From NCBI GenBank assembly GCA_023444765.1, contig JAEXLY010000214.1, positions 1 through 6,848 on the forward strand: 6,848 bases of DNA, written 5' to 3'. A program made the translations under genes and the position numbers. Of the stretch, positions 1 to 5,740 are shown piece by piece. Numbering within the stretch: position 1 is the first letter of the stretch; every line of letters starts with the position of its first letter. A model generated the notes under the pieces. The model saw only the letters and a program-made list of their open reading frames with translations, was not told the DNA's origin and ran no database searches. Source of the stretch: Pseudomonadota bacterium (lineage in GTDB: Bacteria; Pseudomonadota; Gammaproteobacteria; Xanthomonadales; Xanthomonadaceae).

Positions 1-31
1 GAAGTATAGAGGCCGCGCGCAATGGTCCCGT

Positions 32-100
32 CGCCGTCCGCGAGTGCCGGGTGGCCGGCGCCGCGGCGAGGGGGCGGTCGGCGCCATCCGCGAGGGCCGG
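32..100. repeat. Imperfect 19-bp direct repeat in the pilM leader
   Basis: Positions 32-50 and 82-100 match at 17 of 19 bases and lie exactly 50 bp apart. The shared core is TCCGCGAG followed by (T/G)GCCGG. Between the copies sits a 10-bp palindrome, CGCCGCGGCG, at 58-67. The region is non-coding and lies upstream of the pilM promoter candidate, so the repeat could be a paired protein-binding site. It could equally be chance similarity in very GC-rich DNA. No function is assigned. Confidence 0.4.
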
Positions 101-161
101 CCGCCAGCGCGCGACCCGTCCCTGCAAAGCGGGCACCGGGCACGCTCCGGGAAGCCGACTG

Positions 162-192
162 TTGCCACCGGATGAAAAGTCCGTTATTTAAT
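162..192 (+). promoter_or_regulatory. Candidate sigma70-type promoter for pilMNOPQ
   Basis: TTGCCA at 162-167 resembles a -35 box. The AT-rich stretch at 184-192 (TTATTTAAT) contains TTTAAT at 187-192, which matches the -10 consensus at five of six bases. The spacer between these hexamers is 19 nt, longer than the ideal 17. The alternative -10, TATTTA at 185-190, gives 17 nt but fits the consensus poorly. This is the most AT-rich patch upstream of pilM and lies about 50 bp before the preferred start codon, which supports a promoter here. The exact boxes are uncertain. Confidence 0.35.
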
Positions 193-230
193 GCGCCGGG
201 GCACGTTGCGCACGTAAGCGCCCGTGGCAA

Positions 231-236
231 AGGGGA
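231..236 (+). promoter_or_regulatory. Ribosome binding site that decides the pilM start
   Basis: The purine run AGGGGA ends 5 nt before the GTG at 242. The earlier in-frame GTG at 224 is preceded by GTAAGCGCCC, which has no Shine-Dalgarno match. The site therefore favours translation from 242. Confidence 0.5.
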
Positions 237-241
237 AAAAC

Positions 242-1300
242 GTGGGGCTGATCACAAAAAGTCAAGCGCCGCTTGTCGGGGTCGACATCAGTTCGACTGC
301 GGTCAAGCTGCTGCAGCTGTCGCGATCCGGGGACCGCTACCGGGTCGAGCACTACGCCGTGGAGCCGCTGCCGCCCAACGCCGTGGTCGAAAAGAACATT
401 GTCGAGGTCGAGGCGGTGGGCGAGGCCATCCGCCGCGCGGTCTCGCGCTCGGGGACCAAGGCCAAGTTCGCCGCGGCCGCGGTCTCGGGCTCGGCGGTGA
501 TCACCAAGATCATCCCGATGCCCGCCGACCTGGACGAGGACGACATGGAGTCCCAGGTCGAGCTCGAGGCGGTCAACTACATTCCTTACCCCATCGAGGA
601 AGTGAACCTCGACTTCGAGGTGCTCGGTGGCATGCCGGGCAATACCGAGATGGTGCAGGTGCTGCTGGCCGCCTCCCGCTCGGAGAACGTCGAGATGCGC
701 GCTTCGGCGCTGGAGCTCGGCGGCCTGAGCGCGAAGGTGGTCGATGTCGAGGCGTTCGCCATCGAGAACGCCTTCGGCCTGCTGGCCAACACGCTCAACA
801 TCCCGCGCGACGGCATCGTGGCGCTGGTCGATGTCGGCGCGACGATGACCACGCTCAACATCCTGCGCAACGGTCGCAGCCTGTACTCGCGCGAGCAGGT
901 GTTCGGCGGCAAGCAGCTCACCGACGAGGTGATGCGCCGCTACGGCCTGAGCTACGAGGAGGCGGGGCTGGCCAAGCGCCAGGGCGGCCTGCCCGAAAGC
1001 TACGAGATCGAGGTGCTCGAACCCTTCAAGGAGGCGCTGGTCCAGCAGATCAGCCGCCTGCTGCAGTTCTTCTACGCCGGCAGCGAGTTCAACCGCGTCG
1101 ACCAGATCGTGCTGGCCGGCGGCTGCGCGTCGATCCCTGGCATCGCCGAGATGGTCGAGGAACAGCTCGGCGTGCAGACCGTGATCGCCAACCCGCTGGC
1201 GCAGATGACGCTGGGCTCGCGGGTCCAGGCGCACGCCCTCGCCCAGGATGCCCCGGCCCTGATGATCGCCTGCGGCCTGGCCCTGAGGAGCTTCGACTGA
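242..1300 (+). CDS. pilM: Type IV pilus inner-membrane platform protein PilM (actin-like ATPase)
   Basis: PilM is a cytoplasmic FtsA/actin-like protein that binds the N-terminal tail of PilN and couples the cytoplasmic pilus motor to the inner-membrane alignment complex. The product is 352 aa from GTG 242, the usual length for the family. Visible nucleotide-binding elements of the actin fold are the phosphate-1 strand around residues 10-27 (GVDISSTAVK), the phosphate-2 loop near 191-201 (VDVGAT, D197 and G199) and the adenosine motif near 290-300 (LAGGCASIPG). There is no signal peptide or membrane segment, as expected. An upstream in-frame GTG at 224 would add six residues (MAKGKN) but lacks a ribosome binding site. 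PilM homologues recalled from relatives begin MGLI, matching the 242 start. The stop shares one base with the pilN start (TGATG), indicating translational coupling. Confidence 0.95.
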   Translation: MGLITKSQAPLVGVDISSTAVKLLQLSRSGDRYRVEHYAVEPLPPNAVVEKNIVEVEAVGEAIRRAVSRSGTKAKFAAAAVSGSAVITKIIPMPADLDEDDMESQVELEAVNYIPYPIEEVNLDFEVLGGMPGNTEMVQVLLAASRSENVEMRASALELGGLSAKVVDVEAFAIENAFGLLANTLNIPRDGIVALVDVGATMTTLNILRNGRSLYSREQVFGGKQLTDEVMRRYGLSYEEAGLAKRQGGLPESYEIEVLEPFKEALVQQISRLLQFFYAGSEFNRVDQIVLAGGCASIPGIAEMVEEQLGVQTVIANPLAQMTLGSRVQAHALAQDAPALMIACGLALRSFD

Positions 1301-1998
1301 TGGCGCGCATCAACCTACTTCCGTGGCGCGCGGAGCGCCGCAAGCAGCGCCAGAAGGAGTTCGGCGCCATGCTCGGCCTGGCTGCGCTGGCCGGGTTGCT
1401 GCTGTGGTTCCTGTTCAACATGTACTACAACGCCCAGATCTCCGGGCAGAAGGAGCGCAACCGGTTCCTGGAGCAGGAGATCGCCGAGGTCGACAAGAAG
1501 ATCGTCGAGATCGAGGCGCTCGACCGCCAGCGTGCCCGCCTGCTCGCGCGCAAGGACGTGATCGAGCAGCTGCAGGCCAACCGCTCGCAGATGGTCCACC
1601 TGTTCGACTCCCTGGTGCGCACCATCCCCGACGGCGTGATCCTGACCGCGATCAAGCAGGAAGGCGAGAAGCTCACCCTGGAAGGACGTTCGCAGTCGAA
1701 CTCGCGGGTGAGTACCTACATGCGCAACCTCGAGGGTTCGGGCTGGATGACCAAGCCTGACCTGTCGATCATCGAAGCGCGCGACGGCGTCGCCGGACTT
1801 CCCTACGCATTCACCCTGTCGGTGCAGCTGGCCAACCCCAACGCGCCCAAGGACGAGGACGGCGACGGCATACCCGACCCGGTGCCGCCGGTCAGTGCCG
1901 AGCCTGCCGCGGAGCCGGTGGCGGCCGCCGCTGCCGATCCGGCCATCGCAGACGAGCCCGCGGTCCAGGCCGCGCCCGCCGAAGGAGCCGCCCAGTGA
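1300..1998 (+). CDS. pilN: Type IV pilus assembly protein PilN
   Basis: PilN is a bitopic inner-membrane protein whose cytoplasmic N-terminus docks onto PilM and whose periplasmic part pairs with PilO. The 232-aa product starts MARINLLPWR, the conserved PilM-binding peptide (INLLPWR at residues 4-10). A basic stretch is followed by one transmembrane helix at about 22-42. A charged coiled coil runs from about 46 to 95, then a ferredoxin-like periplasmic domain to about 178. From residue 185 an acidic then Ala/Pro-rich tail of 48 residues follows, beginning DEDGDGIPD (185-193), which makes the protein longer than the roughly 200 aa of Pseudomonas PilN. GAGGAG at 1285-1290 lies 9 nt before the ATG. 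The reading frame stays open far upstream through pilM, but that part is a shadow: the ribosome binding site, the pilM stop and the INLLPWR motif all fix the start at 1300. The stop overlaps the pilO start by 4 nt. Confidence 0.95.
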   Translation: MARINLLPWRAERRKQRQKEFGAMLGLAALAGLLLWFLFNMYYNAQISGQKERNRFLEQEIAEVDKKIVEIEALDRQRARLLARKDVIEQLQANRSQMVHLFDSLVRTIPDGVILTAIKQEGEKLTLEGRSQSNSRVSTYMRNLEGSGWMTKPDLSIIEARDGVAGLPYAFTLSVQLANPNAPKDEDGDGIPDPVPPVSAEPAAEPVAAAAADPAIADEPAVQAAPAEGAAQ

Positions 1999-2687
1999 GC
2001 AAGAAGAAGGTGTCGCTGCGCGAGCTCGACTTCAACAACATGGGTTCGTGGCCGCGTGAGTACAAGATCGGCTTCTGCGTGCTGCTGGCCGCCCTGATCT
2101 TCGGCCTGCTGTGGTACTCGATCACGCGTCCCAAGGGAACGGAGCTGAAGAACCTGGAGCGCACGGAAGCCGAACTGCGCACGGACTTCGAAACCAAGCA
2201 GGGGCGGGCGTCGAACCTGGAGCCGCTCAAGCAGCAGCTCGCGCAGATGGAGCAGCAGCTCCAGCAGATGCTGCGGCAGCTTCCCAGCCGCACCGAGATG
2301 CCGGCGCTGATCAACGATATCTCGCAGACCGCGCTGGCGACGGGCATCCACAACGAACTGTTCAAGCCCGGCCCCGAGGCACCCAAGGAGTTCTACGCCG
2401 AGAAGCCGATCGAGCTGAAGATGGTGGGCACCTACCACCAGTTCGGTGCGTTCGTCAGCGGCGTCGCCTCGCTGCCGCGGGTGGTGATCATGACCATGCA
2501 TGACATCTCGCTGCGTCCGCGCGGCAGCAGCAGGGGTAGCGGCAGCACCAACACCAGCGTCGTGACCGGCATCGGCCCGAACTCGAGCCTCGAACTGGCC
2601 GGTACGGTCAAGACCTACCGCTACCTGGACGAGGAAGAGGCCGCGGCGCAGGAACGGGTTGCGGCGGCTGCGGGGGGAGCACACTGA
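1995..2687 (+). CDS. pilO: Type IV pilus assembly protein PilO
   Basis: PilO forms a heterodimer with PilN in the periplasm and contacts PilP; changes in the PilNO pair are known to affect pilus extension and retraction. The product is 230 aa from a GTG start inside the pilN stop (GTGA, 4-nt overlap), with AAGGAG at 1982-1987, 7 nt upstream. Its order is typical: a short cytoplasmic tail, one transmembrane helix at about 25-41, a Gln/Leu-rich coiled coil at about 47-97, then a ferredoxin-like domain that includes the YHQFGAFVSGVASLPRV segment at about 149-165 and ends in the KTYRYLDEEEA strand. Residues 176-198 form a Gly/Ser/Thr/Asn-rich loop (RGSSRGSGSTNTS and following) inserted before the last strand. 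The tail is Ala-rich. The stop shares one base with the pilP ATG. Confidence 0.95.
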   Translation: MSKKKVSLRELDFNNMGSWPREYKIGFCVLLAALIFGLLWYSITRPKGTELKNLERTEAELRTDFETKQGRASNLEPLKQQLAQMEQQLQQMLRQLPSRTEMPALINDISQTALATGIHNELFKPGPEAPKEFYAEKPIELKMVGTYHQFGAFVSGVASLPRVVIMTMHDISLRPRGSSRGSGSTNTSVVTGIGPNSSLELAGTVKTYRYLDEEEAAAQERVAAAAGGAH

Positions 2688-3223
2688 TGCGAATTTCGAG
2701 GAAAGTCGCCGGCGCCGCAGTCTGCATGCTGGCGCTGGCGCTCACCGGCTGCCTGCGCGGCGTGGGAACCAAGGCGGGCGACGCGCCGCCGCTGGATGAG
2801 TGGGTGGCCAACGTGAAGGCGCGCCCGGCGCCGCCGCTGGACCCGCTGCCGGTGATGCAGCAGTTCGAAACCTTCGAGTACGCCGCGCAGGACCTGCGCG
2901 ACCCCTTCAGCACCGCGTTCCGCGACGACGGCAACGGCAGTGGGCCCAGGCCGGACTCCAACCGTCGCAAGCAGGTGCTCGAGGCGTTCCCGCTCGACAG
3001 CCTGGACATGGTCGGTACCTTGCATACCGGCGCGTCCATGGTTGCGCTGGTGATGGCGCCGGACAAGGTGACCTACCGCGTGTCGCCCGGCGTCTACATG
3101 GGCCAGAACGACGGCAGGGTGACCAGCGTTCAGGAAGATCGAATCGATCTCGTCGAACTCGTGCCCGATGGCGCTGGCGGCTGGCTGGAACGGCCGGCTT
3201 CGGTTGCGCTCGAAGACAATTGA
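2687..3223 (+). CDS. pilP: Type IV pilus lipoprotein PilP
   Basis: PilP is a periplasmic lipoprotein that bridges the PilN/PilO pair and the N0 domain of the PilQ secretin. The product is 178 aa. A lipoprotein signal is clear: basic MRISRK, a hydrophobic stretch, and a lipobox LTGC at 19-22 with C22 as the lipidated residue. An unstructured linker contains the family-typical L-RDPF segment (71-74) that follows the PilNO-binding part. The C-terminal beta-sandwich domain runs from about 95 to 172 (QVLEAFPLDSLDMVGTL and onwards). A Gly/Asn/Ser-rich linker (80-92) separates them. The residue after the lipid Cys is Leu, not Asp, so the simple Asp+2 inner-membrane retention rule is not met. GGGGAG at 2674-2679, 7 nt upstream, serves as ribosome binding site. 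A 16-nt gap separates it from pilQ. Confidence 0.94.
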   Translation: MRISRKVAGAAVCMLALALTGCLRGVGTKAGDAPPLDEWVANVKARPAPPLDPLPVMQQFETFEYAAQDLRDPFSTAFRDDGNGSGPRPDSNRRKQVLEAFPLDSLDMVGTLHTGASMVALVMAPDKVTYRVSPGVYMGQNDGRVTSVQEDRIDLVELVPDGAGGWLERPASVALEDN

Positions 3224-3225
3224 TC

Positions 3226-3232
3226 AGGGGAA
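3226..3232 (+). promoter_or_regulatory. Ribosome binding site for pilQ
   Basis: The purine run AGGGGAA lies in the short pilP-pilQ gap, 7 nt before the ATG at 3240. It supports that ATG over upstream in-frame codons lying inside the pilP coding region. Confidence 0.6.
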
Positions 3233-3239
3233 GTCAAAG

Positions 3240-5174
3240 ATGACCACAGTGCGTAATCGGCAGCCTGCCCGGCGAGCCATCCCCGTCAAGGCCCTCGCGA
3301 TCGGCCTTTGCGCGGGCCTCCTGTCCGCCTCGGCCGCAGCCGGCGCGCCGCAGCTGCCTTTCCATGCGCCGGGGATGCTGGCCATGGCGCAAGCAGCCGC
3401 CATCGACCCCGCCAAGCAGGTGCCGGGCGTGGTCTCGGTGTCGGCCGTGGACTTCAAGCGCGGCGATGGCGGGGCGGGCAAGCTGATCCTGCGGTTCGAC
3501 GGCGAGGGCGCGAGCCCCGACCTGCGCACCCAGGGTTCGAACATCGTCGTCAACATCGGCAACGCCTCTCTGCCGGCTTCGCTGCAGCGGCCGCTGAACG
3601 TCAGCGACTTCGCCACGCCGGTGCAGCGCATCGACGCGCGGCAGGGTGGGGAAGGGGCCCAGCTGGTGCTCAGCGCGCAGGGGAACTTCGAGTCGATGGC
3701 CTACCAGACCGGTCGCGACTACGTCGTCGAGATCGTGCCGCGCGCGGCGGCGTCCGACCGGGCAGTCGGCGCCAGCAGCCCGTCCGCGGTGACCGCGGCG
3801 GCGCAGGGTTCGGCAGCCCGCAGCTACAGCGGCCGCCCGGTGACCTTCAACTTCCAGGACGTGCCGGTGCGCACCGTCCTGCAGCTGATCGCCGAGGAGT
3901 CCAACCTCAACATCGTCGCCAGCGACACGGTCACCGGCAACGTCACCCTGCGCCTGATCAACGTGCCGTGGGACCAGGCGCTCGACATCGTCCTGCAGGC
4001 GCGCCAGCTCGACCAGCGCCGCAGCGGCAACGTGGTGTGGGTGGCGCCGCAGGCGGAGATCGCCGCGTTCGAGAAGGCCAAGGAGGATGCGCGCCTCGAG
4101 CTCGAGGAGCGCGCCGAGATGGTCACCCAGTACATCCCGATCAGCTACGGCAACGCCGAGGACATCGCCAAGCTGCTGACCGAGGAAAGCAAGAACAGCA
4201 TGGGTGGCGGCCAGGGTGGCGGCAGCCAGGGGCAGCAGGAGAGCCGCGGATTCCTGTCGCGGCGCGGCAGCCTGAGCTTCGACCGTCGTACCAACACCCT
4301 GCTGGTCATCGACATCCCGCAGCGCGTGAACGAGATCCAGCGGCTGGTGACGATGCTCGACAAGCCGGTCGACCAGGTGGTCATCGAGGCGCGGATCGTG
4401 ATCGCCAACGAGTCGTTCGCGCGCGACCTGGGCGCGAGATTCGGCGTGTACGGTGCGAAGGACCGGGTGATTACGTCCGGCAGCATCGATGCCAACCAGT
4501 CCTATATTTCTTCCTCCAACGCGTTCGCACGCGATCCGGACGATGCTCCGTTCCCGTCGTTCACCAATCCACTCAATTTCTCGGGGGCCGCCGGAACTGG
4601 TGCCGGTTCGCTCGCGCTGACCATTCTCGGCAACTACGTGAACTGGGATCTGGAAATCTCCGCGCTCCAGGAGGAAGGCCGGGGCGAGGTGGTGTCCAAC
4701 CCGCGCATCGTCACCAGCAACCAGAAGGAAGCGGTGATCCGGCAGGGTCAGGAAATCGGCTATCTCACCGTGACCGGTGGCCAGAGCAACTCGATCCCCA
4801 CCGTGGAATTCAAGGACGTGTTGCTGGAACTGAAGGTCACCCCGACCATCACCAACGACGGCCGCGTCTTCCTGAACATGGCGCTCAAGAAGGATGAAGT
4901 GAACCGCTTCATCAACATCCAGGACATCGGTTCGGTGCCGGAGATCAACAAGCGCGAGATCACCACCGCCGTGCTGGTCGAGGATGGCCAGACGGTCTCG
5001 ATCGGCGGCGTCTACGAGTTCCGCGATCGCAGCGACCTGAGCAAGGTCCCGTTCCTGGGCGACTTGCCGATCCTCGGCAACCTGTTCAAGAAGCGCGGCC
5101 GCGACCGCGAGAAGGCCGAGCTGCTGATCTTCGTAACACCCAAGGTGCTGCGTGTCGCGCAACGCGTGAACTGA
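3240..5174 (+). CDS. pilQ: Type IV pilus secretin PilQ
   Basis: PilQ forms the multimeric outer-membrane channel through which the type IV pilus passes. The product is 644 aa. It starts with a Sec-type signal peptide (basic MTTVRNRQPARR, hydrophobic core to about 30, Ala-rich cleavage region near 34-37). One AMIN peptidoglycan-binding domain follows at about 64-168, then an Ala/Ser linker, the N0/STN domain (about 201-270), the N1/secretin_N domain (about 295-379, with a Gly/Gln/Ser loop at 322-338) and the secretin core from 380 to the end. The secretin family signature is complete at 583-609: GQTVSIGGV, eleven residues, then VPFLGDL. Pseudomonas PilQ is longer, with two AMIN domains; only one is visible here. 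The frame extends upstream into pilP, but the ATG at 3240 has a ribosome binding site and gives the signal peptide directly. It is the last gene of the operon, followed by a terminator. Confidence 0.97.
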   Translation: MTTVRNRQPARRAIPVKALAIGLCAGLLSASAAAGAPQLPFHAPGMLAMAQAAAIDPAKQVPGVVSVSAVDFKRGDGGAGKLILRFDGEGASPDLRTQGSNIVVNIGNASLPASLQRPLNVSDFATPVQRIDARQGGEGAQLVLSAQGNFESMAYQTGRDYVVEIVPRAAASDRAVGASSPSAVTAAAQGSAARSYSGRPVTFNFQDVPVRTVLQLIAEESNLNIVASDTVTGNVTLRLINVPWDQALDIVLQARQLDQRRSGNVVWVAPQAEIAAFEKAKEDARLELEERAEMVTQYIPISYGNAEDIAKLLTEESKNSMGGGQGGGSQGQQESRGFLSRRGSLSFDRRTNTLLVIDIPQRVNEIQRLVTMLDKPVDQVVIEARIVIANESFARDLGARFGVYGAKDRVITSGSIDANQSYISSSNAFARDPDDAPFPSFTNPLNFSGAAGTGAGSLALTILGNYVNWDLEISALQEEGRGEVVSNPRIVTSNQKEAVIRQGQEIGYLTVTGGQSNSIPTVEFKDVLLELKVTPTITNDGRVFLNMALKKDEVNRFINIQDIGSVPEINKREITTAVLVEDGQTVSIGGVYEFRDRSDLSKVPFLGDLPILGNLFKKRGRDREKAELLIFVTPKVLRVAQRVN

Positions 5175-5190
5175 ACCACGGCATCAAGAC

Positions 5191-5220
5191 GAACGGGGCC
5201 ACGAGGCCCCGTTCTCTTGT
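5191..5220 (+). terminator. Rho-independent terminator after pilQ
   Basis: GAACGGGGCC (5191-5200), loop ACGA (5201-5204) and GGCCCCGTTC (5205-5214) form a perfect 10-bp stem with a tetraloop, followed by the T-rich tail TCTTGT. It starts 16 nt after the pilQ stop, so it very probably ends the pilMNOPQ transcript. The downstream T-run is short, as often seen in GC-rich genomes. Confidence 0.85.
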
Positions 5221-5421
5221 GCAGACCGCGCGTCGCGGTGCGTGACGACTGGACCAGTGGAACCCTGAGTCATGCGGCGCTCGCGAACGCCTGTTGACCG
5301 CATTGGCGGCCGATGACCACCCTGCCGTCGATGACGCGTCCGGCCCGGCCAGGACAGGCGCGATTCGCCTTGGCGGGTGCCGTCGACGACATGACGCACG
5401 TTCCGCCTGGAGCAGGTGCTG

Positions 5422-5435
5422 CTGACCGCGGTCAG
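5422..5435. promoter_or_regulatory. Perfect 14-bp palindrome, possible operator
   Basis: CTGACCGCGGTCAG equals its own reverse complement over all 14 bases. It lies in non-coding DNA about 305 bp before moxR. Perfect dyads of this length are typical binding sites for dimeric regulators, but no regulator is known from this window and the role is inferred only. Confidence 0.3.
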
Positions 5436-5617
5436 GAAGTCGGCTGATCATGCACCCATGGTTCGCGGGCGATCGCTGCGGCAACTTGCCCCGATCTGGG
5501 AGCGACAGGCGGGGGGCGGTTGCGTCAATGCTTGGTGACCGTGAATGTTGCCTAGCCCGCTCCGGGATTGCGCCGGCCTGGGGAGCCCACCGTCATACTG
5601 ATATGGAACAGACCACC

Positions 5618-5631
5618 GGGCCCGCGGGCCC
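5618..5631. promoter_or_regulatory. Perfect 14-bp GC-only palindrome upstream of moxR
   Basis: GGGCCCGCGGGCCC is its own reverse complement and lies 110 bp before the moxR start. It could be an operator or a strong leader hairpin. No T-run follows, so it does not look like a terminator. Being made only of G and C, it is easier to obtain by chance in this genome than the palindrome at 5422-5435. Confidence 0.25.
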
Positions 5632-5740
5632 CGTCGTCGTTTGACGCGGGGCTGGTCCGGCCTGGACGTGCCCTCCGGCACTGAACCTCCACACCTCCAT
5701 CTGGTCCAATGGCACCCGACCAGGCAGCCCCGGGCACTCC

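Larger units (their letters stand above)
5221..5740. other. Long intergenic region between pilQ terminator and moxR
   Basis: This stretch of about 520 bp has frequent stop codons in all frames and a less regular codon pattern than the flanking genes. No RNA gene or recognisable protein remnant was seen. It holds two perfect 14-bp palindromes (5422-5435 and 5618-5631), a small dyad ACTGG-A-CCAGT (5248-5258) and a small AT-richer patch, CATACTGATATG, at 5594-5605. Short open frames exist (+ strand 5450-5644, - strand 5270-5392 and 5448-5681), but none has a convincing gene-like composition. The moxR promoter is presumably in the right half; I could not identify clear -35 and -10 boxes. Confidence 0.6.

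Noticed and set aside
131..146. Sigma54-like spacing (GG at 132-133, GC at 144-145) upstream of pilM
   Set aside because: GGCAC is present but the -12 element reads ACGC instead of TTGC; such matches are expected by chance in GC-rich DNA.
188..1234. 348-codon minus-strand open frame opposite pilM
   Set aside because: Its His/Asp/Leu/Arg-rich composition is the mirror of a GC-rich gene; the plus strand encodes a clear PilM.
22..1299. Long plus-strand open frame upstream of and continuous with pilN
   Set aside because: It overlaps pilM in another frame, reads as Arg/Gly/Pro-rich noise, and the INLLPWR start and ribosome site place the true pilN start at 1300.
3308..4897. 529-codon plus-strand open frame inside pilQ
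   Set aside because: It lies in an alternative frame, is Arg/Gly/Ala/Gln-rich, and has no family features.
3234..5162. 642-codon minus-strand open frame opposite pilQ
   Set aside because: It is an antisense shadow with His/Asp/Val/Arg-rich low-complexity sequence and no recognisable domain, while pilQ shows a complete secretin.
5450..5644. 64-codon plus-strand open frame between pilQ and moxR, with AGGAAG 10 nt upstream
   Set aside because: The peptide is rich in Cys, His, Trp and Arg with no recognisable pattern, and codon use is unlike the neighbours; probably chance.
5448..5681. 77-codon minus-strand frame from a GTG with GGAGGT just upstream
   Set aside because: Spacing from GGAGGT to the GTG is only 3 nt (11 nt for the second copy), and the peptide is Arg/Pro/Ser-rich without gene-like character.
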